Of a stretch of DNA of 64,000 nt, positions 55,008-63,021 are shown piece by piece. This DNA is from Bifidobacterium magnum (GTDB lineage Bacteria; Actinomycetota; Actinomycetes; Actinomycetales; Bifidobacteriaceae), in NCBI RefSeq assembly GCF_000741255.1, contig NZ_JGZB01000003.1:186001-250000 (forward strand), written 5' to 3'. Below the pieces are notes generated by a model. It was not told the origin of the DNA, searched no databases, and was given only the letters and a program-made list of their open reading frames with translations. A program made the translations under genes and the position numbers. Position 1 is the first letter of the stretch. Each line of letters opens with the position of its first letter.

Positions 55008-55627
55008 TGAGCGAGATCGACCGCCTGCTGGCGCGCACGTCGGACGGCGTGGACATGAACGTGCCGGCCACAATCCTTTCCAGCGACACGCAGTATACGG
55101 GCGCCATCTTCTCCGTGGAAGACCGGCGCGTGGCGCTGCATACGCGAAACGGCTCCGACGTGGTGGTGCGCCGCCAAGTGGTGGTGCACGCGCCCGCCGT
55201 GGTGATGCTAGTATGGGATGCGCGCACGGACCGCTATCTGGTGGAGCGCGAATACCGAGCTGGATCCAACAAATTCGCGTACGGGCTTCCCGCGGGCCTC
55301 ATAGACCCGGAAGAGTCGGCGCGAGAGGCGGCCTTGCGCGAACTGCGCGAGGAAACGGGCGTAATGGTGACTGACCCGGCTGAAGACATGACGCTGGAAC
55401 ATGTGGACAGCTGCTACTCTTCGGAAGGCATGTGCGACGAAATCGCCCACATCTATATTCTGCGCTTACGCCACTGGGAACAAGGCGAGACGCGCTTCGA
55501 CGCCGACGAGCATGTGGAGTCGGCATGGGTGAGCTGGGAAGAACTCCGCAAACTGCCCATCCACGCCTCGAATTCCGTCATCGCCTTCCAGGCCGAGCAG
55601 ATCCGCCGTCTCCAGGAAAACCGGTAA
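55007..55627 (+). CDS. NUDIX hydrolase (ADP-ribose pyrophosphatase-like)
   Basis: The 206-residue product has a complete Nudix box, GLIDPEESAREAALRELREETGV (G-x5-E-x7-REL-x-EE-x-G), after an N-terminal strand region (VVVRRQVVVHAPAVVMLVW). YRAGSNKFAYGLPAG is typical of ADP-sugar pyrophosphatases. It should cleave ADP-ribose or a related nucleotide sugar. ATG 55007 overlaps the NIF3-like stop by one base (TGATG). Unlike the NUDIX protein at 49405, its metal-binding Glu residues are all present. Confidence 0.9.
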   Translation: MSEIDRLLARTSDGVDMNVPATILSSDTQYTGAIFSVEDRRVALHTRNGSDVVVRRQVVVHAPAVVMLVWDARTDRYLVEREYRAGSNKFAYGLPAGLIDPEESAREAALRELREETGVMVTDPAEDMTLEHVDSCYSSEGMCDEIAHIYILRLRHWEQGETRFDADEHVESAWVSWEELRKLPIHASNSVIAFQAEQIRRLQENR

Positions 55628-55685
55628 TTGTACGGCAATCGAGTCGCTCCAAGTGGTACGGGCGTCCCAAACGTAAAGGAATCGT

Positions 55686-55695
55686 AAACGCGTTT
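55686..55695. promoter_or_regulatory. Upstream CG-centred palindrome before glgX
   Basis: AAACGCGTTT is a perfect 10-bp palindrome with LacI-type centre, 114 bp before glgX and 35 bp upstream of a second cre-like site. Confidence 0.35.
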
Positions 55696-55730
55696 CACTC
55701 TGTGATACAGGAATGACGCCAAAAATTGTG

Positions 55731-55744
55731 TGAAAACGTTGTCA
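55731..55744. promoter_or_regulatory. cre/LacI-type operator before glgX
   Basis: TGAAAACGTTGTCA fits the general LacI/CcpA consensus TGWAANCGNTNWCA at every position. It lies 64 bp upstream of the glgX start and about 50 bp upstream of its -10. Confidence 0.5.
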
Positions 55745-55795
55745 TTGCACCATATTCGCCATGTCGTGAAACTTATCGGGCAAAAAGCGGTGTGC

Positions 55796-55801
55796 CATAC
55801 T
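55796..55801 (+). promoter_or_regulatory. -10 element of glgX
   Basis: CATACT ends 7 nt before the ATG at 55809; no ribosome-binding site with usable spacing is seen, so the transcript is probably leaderless. Confidence 0.5.
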
Positions 55802-55808
55802 AGAGGGT

Positions 55809-57962
55809 ATGCAAACACGTCCTGGATCAATGAACCCGCTCGGGGCAACGTACGACGGCTCCGGAGTGAACTTCGCACTGTACTCGCGCGTCGCACAGAA
55901 AGTGGAACTGTGCCTGTTCGACGACGATGATCGTGAAACGCGCATTCCGATTGAAGAACAAAACTCGTATGTGTGGCATATCTATGTTCCCGGCATCCAG
56001 CCGGGCCAACGCTACGGGTACCGCGTCTACGGCCCGTACGATCCGGCAAGGGGACTGAGGTGCAACCCGAACAAACTGTTGCTCGACCCCTACGCCAAAG
56101 CCATAGACGGCAACATCGACGGCGATGAAAGCCTATACTCCTACTGGTTCAACGATTCGTCGAACCAGTCGAACATGAACACGCTGGACTCGGCCCCCCA
56201 TACCATGAAGGCCGTGGTCACCAACCCGTACTTCGATTGGGGCAACGACCGCCATCCCGACATTTCCTACCACGACTCCATCATCTATGAAGCGCATGTG
56301 CGCGGCATGACCAACCTCAACCCGCTCGTACCTACGGAAATGCGCGGCACCTATGCCGGACTCGCATATCCTTCCGTGATCAGCTACTTGAAGAACCTGG
56401 GCATCACGGCCATCGAGCTCATGCCGATCCACCAGTTCATCAACGACTCGTTCCTGCAGGAAAAGGGACTGAGCAACTACTGGGGATACAACACCATCGG
56501 CTTCTTCGCCCCGCACAATGCGTATGCGAGCGCCGGGCAACGCGGCCAGCAGGTCAACGAATTCAAGGCCATGGTCAAGGCCTACCACAGTGCCGGCATG
56601 GAAGTGATCCTCGACGTGGTGTACAACCACACTGCCGAAGGCAACCATATGGGCCCCACGCTCAGTTTGCGCGGCATCGACAACCAGGCCTACTACCGTC
56701 TCGTGGATGGCGACGAAGCCCACTACTTCGACACGACAGGCACGGGCAACTCGCTGCTCATGCGCTCGCCGCACGCGTTGCAGCTCATTACCGACTCGCT
56801 GCGCTACTGGGTGTCCGAAATGCATGTGGACGGATTCCGATTCGATCTCGCGGCCACGTTGGCGCGCCAGTTCCAGGAAGTCGACAAGCTGTCCGCATTC
56901 TTCGACATTGTGCAGCAGGATCCGGTCATTTCGCGCGTCAAACTTATCGCTGAACCGTGGGATTTGGGAAGCGGCGGATACCAGGTGGGCGGCTTCCCGC
57001 CCAGCTGGTCGGAATGGAACGGCCGCTACCGCGATTGCGTGCGCGATTTCTGGCGTTCGCAGCCGTCCACGCTGCCCGAATTCACGAGCCGTTTCATGGG
57101 CAGCTCCGACTTGTACCAGGCCAACGGACGCCGTCCTGTCGCGTCGGTCAATTTTGTGACGGCCCACGACGGCTTCACGATGCACGACCTGGTCAGCTAC
57201 AACAGCAAGCACAACATCGCCAACGGCGAGGACAACCGTGACGGTGAGAACAACAACCGTTCGTGGAATTGCGGTGTGGAAGGCCCCACGCAGGCGCCCG
57301 ACGTGCTCGCGTTGCGCCAGCGCCAGATGCGCAACATGTTCGCCACGCTATTGTTCAGCCAAGGCGTGCCCATGATTTGCGGCGGCGACGAAGTGTGCCG
57401 CACGCAGGAAGGCAACAACAACGCGTACTGCCAGGACAACGCCTTGTCGTGGACGCATTGGGATCTTGACGAGTCGCAGCGCAGCATGTGCGAATTCGTG
57501 GCCAAGCTTACGCATTTGCGGTTGAGTCATCCCGTGTTGCACCGGCGCCGCTTCTTCATAGGGCGTGAGGAATGGGACAACCCCGATGAGATTCCGCAGG
57601 TGGAATGGTTCGACCCTACGGGCCACATCATGGATCTTGAGGCGTGGCGTGACACGCACGCGTTCTCGATCATGATTTACCTGAACGGTTCCGACATTCC
57701 GGAAAAGGATTGGTATGGCAACGGCCAGGTGGACAACGATTTCATCCTGATTTTCAACGCGCACTATGAGCCGATCATGTTCACGCTGCCCGACGAACGG
57801 TACGGCAAAAACTGGCGGCTCATTATCGACACGCACAATCCGGATGGCCCGGAACTCAATTACGAGGCGGGCTTCTCCATTACGGCGCAAGCCCGCAGCT
57901 TCCTTATGCTCATGAGCTCCGACAAGCCCGAACAGGCGGACCAGCTGCTCAAGCGTCTGTGA
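55809..57962 (+). CDS. glgX: Glycogen debranching enzyme GlgX
   Basis: The 717-residue GH13 isoamylase-type enzyme removes alpha-1,6 branches. An N-terminal CBM48 (RPGSMNPLGATYDGSGVNFALYS) precedes the barrel. Key residues are YNHTAEGN, the nucleophile Asp in DGFRFDLAATLA (near 340), the acid Glu in LIAEPWDLG (near 380) and the Asp in FVTAHDGFTMHDLVSYN (near 453). The GlgX signature HNxANGEDNRDG is present. It is single-gene and converges with a membrane protein gene 12 bp away. Two LacI-type sites lie upstream. Confidence 0.96.
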   Translation: MQTRPGSMNPLGATYDGSGVNFALYSRVAQKVELCLFDDDDRETRIPIEEQNSYVWHIYVPGIQPGQRYGYRVYGPYDPARGLRCNPNKLLLDPYAKAIDGNIDGDESLYSYWFNDSSNQSNMNTLDSAPHTMKAVVTNPYFDWGNDRHPDISYHDSIIYEAHVRGMTNLNPLVPTEMRGTYAGLAYPSVISYLKNLGITAIELMPIHQFINDSFLQEKGLSNYWGYNTIGFFAPHNAYASAGQRGQQVNEFKAMVKAYHSAGMEVILDVVYNHTAEGNHMGPTLSLRGIDNQAYYRLVDGDEAHYFDTTGTGNSLLMRSPHALQLITDSLRYWVSEMHVDGFRFDLAATLARQFQEVDKLSAFFDIVQQDPVISRVKLIAEPWDLGSGGYQVGGFPPSWSEWNGRYRDCVRDFWRSQPSTLPEFTSRFMGSSDLYQANGRRPVASVNFVTAHDGFTMHDLVSYNSKHNIANGEDNRDGENNNRSWNCGVEGPTQAPDVLALRQRQMRNMFATLLFSQGVPMICGGDEVCRTQEGNNNAYCQDNALSWTHWDLDESQRSMCEFVAKLTHLRLSHPVLHRRRFFIGREEWDNPDEIPQVEWFDPTGHIMDLEAWRDTHAFSIMIYLNGSDIPEKDWYGNGQVDNDFILIFNAHYEPIMFTLPDERYGKNWRLIIDTHNPDGPELNYEAGFSITAQARSFLMLMSSDKPEQADQLLKRL

Positions 57963-57974
57963 CGCATGCGATGC

Positions 57975-59177
57975 CTAGCCGCGCTCGTGCAGCACGTTCG
58001 TGGTGCCCGTGCCCATCACGGAGTCGAGCGAGATCTGTTCCACATCCTTCATCGTGATGTCCGGGTCCAGCCCCTGCTGGCGCATCAACAGCAGCTGGCG
58101 CTGGACGCGGTCGTCGTCGATGGCGGCGATCTGGCGCGAGAACACGATGAACCATCCGAGGAAGATCATGCCTGCGAGCGCCTCCACGTTCGTCAGCGAC
58201 GTGTAGCCGAGAATCCACGTGACGCCCGTCGCGCCCGCCACGATTACGGCCAAGTCGGACAACAGGTACAGCGACTTGGACAGCTGCGGGGCGAGCCATG
58301 GCAGGCCTACCAGCGTCAGGCACATGATGACGGGCAGTCCGCGCGCGAATATGTTGTGCATGACGGGATGCGGCGTATAGCGGAACGTGCCGATGCCGAT
58401 GAACGCGATGCCGCTGAGCATGAGCAGAATGGTGAGCAATACGATGCGCACCTTGAATTTGGGCAGGCGGTAAGGCACGTCGACCATGCGGTAGGCGACA
58501 GGCTGGCCGGGCCGATAGATGCGGTAGGTCGCCACGAGTTCGGCGATGGCGAAGTACGAGATAATGATCACACATATGCCGCCGAGAATCAGCGTGACAT
58601 TGAACATGGTGGCCGCGAACGTGGTGCGGTCGCCCAATTGCGAGAAATTGTTGTTGAACCAGTTGGGATCCGTGGACGTGTAGCTGGCGACGCCCACACC
58701 GGAAATGATGAAGAACGGCAGCAGCGACGCCAATGTTTTCGCGTCCATCAGCTCCGCCTGCACGAAAGTGATGTAGCCGCTGACACCGGCCAATCCCGCA
58801 CAAATCGAGGGAATATACGTGACGAAACGCACGGGGCCCATCAGCGAGTTGAACAGGCTGAAAATCATGAACGACGTGAGGAACAGCGTGGCCGCGTACA
58901 CCACGGACAATGCGAGGATTTCCACGGCGCGGCGCAGGCGCATGGGCCACGTGCCCGTGAGCGCAAGGCTGCGCAAGCGCTGCAAGTATCCGACAAGGAA
59001 CGACGCCACGCCGCAAACAGCCACGAACGCCGCCGCCATCATGAAGCGCCGCTGGCTCAACTGCCAGAACGCGGACGCGTACTGCAAATACAGCAGCATG
59101 CCCACGCCGCCGCATACCGCGCAGCATAAGAATGAAATAAGGCCCGAAGCCTCAGCCTGTTGGTGTCTTCCCATCAT
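57975..59177 (-). CDS. Polytopic membrane protein of unknown function (possibly DUF998-like)
   Basis: The 400-residue product has about ten hydrophobic helices and charged ends; the last ~60 residues are cytoplasmic and include IDDDRVQRQLLLMRQQGLDPDITMKDVEQ. A short motif DPNWFNNNFSQLGDRTTFAATMFN lies in the middle between helices and recalls DUF998 proteins, but I am not sure of that. This frame, rather than the other long ones over the same bases, is real because only it gives hydrophobic segments. GGAGGG lies 6 nt before the ATG. It diverges from tRNA-Pro. No function can be assigned. Confidence 0.8.
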   Translation of the reverse strand: MMGRHQQAEASGLISFLCCAVCGGVGMLLYLQYASAFWQLSQRRFMMAAAFVAVCGVASFLVGYLQRLRSLALTGTWPMRLRRAVEILALSVVYAATLFLTSFMIFSLFNSLMGPVRFVTYIPSICAGLAGVSGYITFVQAELMDAKTLASLLPFFIISGVGVASYTSTDPNWFNNNFSQLGDRTTFAATMFNVTLILGGICVIIISYFAIAELVATYRIYRPGQPVAYRMVDVPYRLPKFKVRIVLLTILLMLSGIAFIGIGTFRYTPHPVMHNIFARGLPVIMCLTLVGLPWLAPQLSKSLYLLSDLAVIVAGATGVTWILGYTSLTNVEALAGMIFLGWFIVFSRQIAAIDDDRVQRQLLLMRQQGLDPDITMKDVEQISLDSVMGTGTTNVLHERG

Positions 59178-59293
59178 GTGTGTCCCTCCGGCTATTCATT
59201 GTAAAACGGGGGTGTGTCGAAGCCGTTGGCCCGTGTGGTATAGTTATTTCTTGTGCTTGGAGACGGGCCGAGTGTGGCAAGTCTCGAACAACT

Positions 59294-59370
59294 CGGGCTG
59301 TAGCGCAGTTTGGTAGCGCGCCTGCTTTGGGAGCAGGATGTCGCAGGTTCAAATCCTGTCAGCCCGACCA
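59294..59370 (+). tRNA. tRNA-Pro, anticodon TGG
   Basis: The acceptor is CGGGCTG/CAGCCCG, the D stem GCGC/GCGC, and the anticodon stem CCTGC/GCAGG with loop TTTGGGA gives TGG (reads CCA/CCG). The T arm is GCAGG-TTCAAAT-CCTGT, the discriminator A, and CCA is encoded. An extended -10 (TGGTATAGT) lies about 45 nt upstream; a like TGGTATATT precedes the tRNA at 50192. Confidence 0.97.
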
Positions 59371-59376
59371 CCATGC

Positions 59377-59410
59377 AAGGCCATTCCCGTTAACGGGAAT
59401 GGCCTTTTGC
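59377..59410 (+). terminator. Terminator after tRNA-Pro
   Basis: A perfect 30-bp palindrome (59377-59406) centred on GTTAAC starts with AAGGCCATTCCC and is followed by TT. Its arms are 15 bp long. Confidence 0.88.
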
Positions 59411-59506
59411 GTATGCGCCCCACATGGGCGCGGTTCGCGTAAAAAATTCGTGGCGATCTGAAACGGTCCGGCGGTCGGCGCACGGCCGTCCCTTACCATA
59501 AGAGGC

Positions 59507-60859
59507 ATGACTGAAACCGCACTTTGGCCGGCGCCGCTCGCCCGGCATCCGCTTGACGCTACCGTCGCCGTGCCCGGCAGCAAATCCCTGTCCAACCGCT
59601 ACCTGCTGCTCGCCGCGCTGGGAACACGGCCCGTACGGTTGGAAGGACTGTTGCGTTCACGTGACACGGCGCTCATGATGGCGGCGTTGCGCGAGCTTGG
59701 AGTCTCGATTGACGAGGATCCCGACGATCCTACGATCGTGACGGTAACACCGCCCGCCAACGGCACGTTCCATGGAAACGTCACCATTTATTGCGGCCTG
59801 GCCGGAACCGTGATGCGTTTCGTGCCGGCGCTCGTGCTGTTCGCCGACGGTCCCGTCCATATCGACGGCGACGAACAGGCATATGCACGTCCCATGAAAC
59901 CCGTGTTGGACGGGTTGGAACAGCTGGGGTGCGCTATTGAATACCAAGGACGCCCCGGATTCCTGCCGTGCACGGTCACGCCGCCCCGGACTCTTCCCGC
60001 CGGCCATGTGACCGTGAAGATCGACTCGTCCCAATCGTCCCAGTTCATTTCCGGGCTGCTACTCGTCGCCTCGCGCTTGCCCGGCGGCATGACGCTCGTC
60101 CATACGGGGGAGAAGTTGCCGAGCATGCCGCATATCCGCATGACCATGGAAGACGTGGCGCTTGCCGGCGGCGAAATCACGATGCCGGGCCACGGCCGCT
60201 GGAAGGTGGCGGCACGCCCGCTCAACCTGCCCGGCGAACTCGTGGTGGAACCCGACCTGTCCAATGCAGCCCCGTTCCTGGGCGCCGCGCTGATCGCGGG
60301 CGGCAGCGTGCAGGTGCCGCGCTGGCCGGCCACCACCGCGCAACCCGGCGGTCTGCTTCCCGACATGTTGCGCCGCATGGGCGCCACCGTCATCTTTGGC
60401 GGCCTTGATTGGGACAAACGGGGCGATTGCCCGGCCGCCAGCGCCATGCTGCGCGTCACGGGCGCGGGGACTATCCGTGCGCTGGGAACGTATGACCTGT
60501 CGGCGGCGGGGGAGATCGCGCCGAGCATCGCCGCATTGTGTACGCTGGCCGACGGACCGAGCGAATTGACGGGCATCGCGCATCTGCGCGGCCACGAGAC
60601 GGACCGCCTGCATGCGCTGGCCACGGAAATCGAACGCGTCGGCGCGCACGCGCACGAATTGCCCGACGGCATTGCGATCGAACCCGTCTCGCGCGACATG
60701 TTGCACGGCGCGGTCATGGAAACGTACGCCGACCATCGCATGGCGACATTCGCGGCGATGCTGGGACTCGTGATTCCACATATTGAGATTGTCAATATCG
60801 CCACTACATCAAAGACATTGCCCGATTTCGTAGGAATGTGGACCGCAATGTTGCAATAA
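59507..60859 (+). CDS. aroA: 3-phosphoshikimate 1-carboxyvinyltransferase (EPSP synthase)
   Basis: The 450-residue shikimate-pathway enzyme joins shikimate-3-phosphate and phosphoenolpyruvate. It shows VPGSKSLSNRYLLLAALG (Lys and Ser ligands), LRSRDTALMMAALRELG, FHGNVTIYCGLAGTVMRFVPAL, the SSQSSQFISGLLL motif and the late YADHRMATFAAMLGL. ATG 59507 follows TACCAT by 7 nt, with no Shine-Dalgarno. trpE begins 119 bp after its stop on the same strand, so the aromatic genes may be cotranscribed. Confidence 0.95.
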   Translation: MTETALWPAPLARHPLDATVAVPGSKSLSNRYLLLAALGTRPVRLEGLLRSRDTALMMAALRELGVSIDEDPDDPTIVTVTPPANGTFHGNVTIYCGLAGTVMRFVPALVLFADGPVHIDGDEQAYARPMKPVLDGLEQLGCAIEYQGRPGFLPCTVTPPRTLPAGHVTVKIDSSQSSQFISGLLLVASRLPGGMTLVHTGEKLPSMPHIRMTMEDVALAGGEITMPGHGRWKVAARPLNLPGELVVEPDLSNAAPFLGAALIAGGSVQVPRWPATTAQPGGLLPDMLRRMGATVIFGGLDWDKRGDCPAASAMLRVTGAGTIRALGTYDLSAAGEIAPSIAALCTLADGPSELTGIAHLRGHETDRLHALATEIERVGAHAHELPDGIAIEPVSRDMLHGAVMETYADHRMATFAAMLGLVIPHIEIVNIATTSKTLPDFVGMWTAMLQ

Positions 60860-60978
60860 ATGCGGTAATTGTCCATATTGAGAGACGTCTTGCATGGTTG
60901 GACCGGAAACCCGCAATATTAGGGAACCAACTATGCAAGCCGGTATGGAACCCGGTGGCCCGAGCGGAAGGACACGTC

Positions 60979-62436
60979 GTGTATCCCACTGTAGAAGAGT
61001 TGCGGCGCATCGGCGCCACCGGGAAGTACCGCTGCGCTCCCGTGAGCATGGAACTGTTGTCCGACATCGCCACGCCCATCGAGGTGCTGCGCAGGCTGCA
61101 GCGCGTCTCCGACCATTGCTACATCCTCGAGTCGGTGACCGACAGCGAGCAATGGGGGCGCTACACGTTCCTCGGATACGATCCGAAACTGGAAATCACG
61201 TGCACGAACGGCGTGATGAGCGTCAATGGCGAATCGTTCCCCGTTTCCTCGCCGCATGAGCGCATCAAGCGGATTCTGGACGAGTATAAAAGCCCCAAAA
61301 TCAAAGGCATGCCCACATTCGCGGGCGGCCTCGTGGGCTATTTTTCCTACGATTACCTCAAATACGCGGAACCGTCGCTCCACTTGGACGCGCATGACAG
61401 CGAAGGGTTCTGCGATGTGGACCTCATGCTGTTCGACAAAGTCATCGCCTTCGACAATGTGCGCCAGAAGATTGTGCTGATCACCACCATCTCTCTGGAC
61501 GACGTGGACGCGCAATATGCGCGGGCCGGCGCCGAACTCGAGGCGATGGCGCGACTCGTACGCCACGGCGAGCCGGCCGAAGACGAACCGGGACGACTGA
61601 CGGGCGAGGTGACGGCGCTGTTCAGCAAAGAGGAATATTGCGCCATGGTCAATCGCGCCAAACACCATATTGTGGAAGGCGACATTTTCCAGATCGTGCT
61701 TTCCAACCGCCTGGAGGCGCCGTTCGAGGGGTCGCTGCTCAACACCTACCGCGTGCTGCGCACGATCAACCCCTCGCCCTACATGTTCTATTTCTCAAGC
61801 CGCAGCCTCGAAGTGGCGGGCGCATCCCCGGAAACGCTCGTCAAGCTCGAGGACGGCGTCCTGCACACATTCCCGCTGGCGGGAACACGGCCGCGCGGCG
61901 CAACACCCGAAGAGGATGCGGCGCTGGAAGACGAACTGCTGCGCGACGAGAAGGAGCTTGCGGAACACAACATGCTCGTGGATCTGGGGCGCAACGACCT
62001 GGGCAAAATCAGCGAATTCGGTAGCGTCCAGGTGGAAAAACTGCACAGCATCGAACGCTATTCGCACGTCATGCATATCGGTTCCACCGTACGCGGCGTA
62101 TTGCGAAGCGACAAAACGGCATTGGACGCCGTGGACGCGATCCTTCCGGCCGGAACGCTTTCGGGAGCCCCCAAAATCAAGGCGTGCCAGCTTATCAACG
62201 ACATTGAGGACAACAAGCGCGGCATCTACGGGGGCGCCATCGGCTATCTCGACTTTTCGGGCAATCTCGACACGTGCATCGCCATCCGCATCGCCTACAA
62301 GAAAAATGGCAAAGTGTTCGTGCGTTCGGGCGCCGGCGTGGTGGCCGACTCCGTTCCTGAGCACGAATACCAGGAATGTCTCAACAAGGCGGCCGCCGTG
62401 GTGCGCGCATTGCAACAGGCGCAGGAGGTGCGATAA
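60979..62436 (+). CDS. trpE: Anthranilate synthase component I
   Basis: The 485-residue chorismate-utilising subunit starts at GTG 60979, with GAAGGA 6 nt upstream; the frame is open to 60838 but overlaps aroA and is not conserved. It opens VYPTVEELRRIG, and keeps the Trp feedback-site region CYILESVTDSEQWGRYTFLGYDP (the LLES element reads ILES). The catalytic core has IVEGDIFQIVLSNRLEAPF, GTRPRGATPEED, LVDLGRNDLGKIS and GTLSGAPKIKACQLI. No Trp-rich leader peptide is visible upstream. trpG follows with no gap. Confidence 0.95.
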   Translation: MYPTVEELRRIGATGKYRCAPVSMELLSDIATPIEVLRRLQRVSDHCYILESVTDSEQWGRYTFLGYDPKLEITCTNGVMSVNGESFPVSSPHERIKRILDEYKSPKIKGMPTFAGGLVGYFSYDYLKYAEPSLHLDAHDSEGFCDVDLMLFDKVIAFDNVRQKIVLITTISLDDVDAQYARAGAELEAMARLVRHGEPAEDEPGRLTGEVTALFSKEEYCAMVNRAKHHIVEGDIFQIVLSNRLEAPFEGSLLNTYRVLRTINPSPYMFYFSSRSLEVAGASPETLVKLEDGVLHTFPLAGTRPRGATPEEDAALEDELLRDEKELAEHNMLVDLGRNDLGKISEFGSVQVEKLHSIERYSHVMHIGSTVRGVLRSDKTALDAVDAILPAGTLSGAPKIKACQLINDIEDNKRGIYGGAIGYLDFSGNLDTCIAIRIAYKKNGKVFVRSGAGVVADSVPEHEYQECLNKAAAVVRALQQAQEVR

Positions 62437-63021
62437 ATGATCCTGCTCATCGACAACTACGACAGCTTCTCCTACAACGTGGTGCAGCTCGTGGGCCAAA
62501 TCGAGCCCGACATACGCGTGGTGCGCAACGACGCCGTAAGCGTGGAAGATGTCCGACGCATGGATCCCGACGGCATTGTGCTTTCGCCCGGGCCGGGACG
62601 CCCCGAAGACGCGGGCATATGCGTGGACGTGGTGCGCGACTTGGGCGCGGATATTCCGATTCTCGGCGTATGCCTCGGCCACCAAGCCATCGGCGTGGCA
62701 TACGGGGCCAACGTTTCCTACGCCAAGCGGCTCATGCACGGCAAGCAGTCGGAAACGCAAGTCGACACGGCCAGCCCGCTATTCGCCGGGTGCTCGCCTC
62801 GCACCGCCGTGGCGCGCTACCATTCCCTCGCCGTACAGGATGAAGGGCTGCCCGGCTCCCTCATCGTCACGGCCCGCGCCGACGACGGAGAAATCATGGC
62901 CATGCAGCACAGAGCCAACCCCGTATACGGTGTGCAATTCCATCCCGAATCCATCATGACGCCCGAAGGCATGCGCATGGTGCGCAACTTTATCGATCTG
63001 ACAAAGGACACCAAAGAATGA
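62437..63021 (+). CDS. trpG: Anthranilate synthase component II (glutamine amidotransferase)
   Basis: The 194-residue class I amidotransferase supplies ammonia to TrpE. It shows [30 protein letters not shown], the nucleophile Cys in [14 protein letters not shown] (near residue 79) and the His-Glu pair in [13 protein letters not shown]. The ATG follows the trpE stop directly and its stop overlaps trpD by 4 nt, so trpEGD is one coupled operon. The protein may also serve a PabB, but none is in the window. Confidence 0.95.
   Translation: MILLIDNYDSFSYNVVQLVGQIEPDIRVVRNDAVSVEDVRRMDPDGIVLSPGPGRPEDAGICVDVVRDLGADIPILGVCLGHQAIGVAYGANVSYAKRLMHGKQSETQVDTASPLFAGCSPRTAVARYHSLAVQDEGLPGSLIVTARADDGEIMAMQHRANPVYGVQFHPESIMTPEGMRMVRNFIDLTKDTKE

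Noticed and set aside
57966-59129. Long frames on both strands (57966-59129 and 57949-59127) over the unknown membrane protein
   Set aside because: Their products are Arg/His/Gln-rich without hydrophobic helices, while the 57975-59177 minus frame gives a coherent membrane protein with a ribosome-binding site.
60860-60978. A possible tryptophan attenuator before trpE
   Set aside because: No leader peptide with clustered Trp codons and no antiterminator/terminator pair can be seen in the 119 bp.
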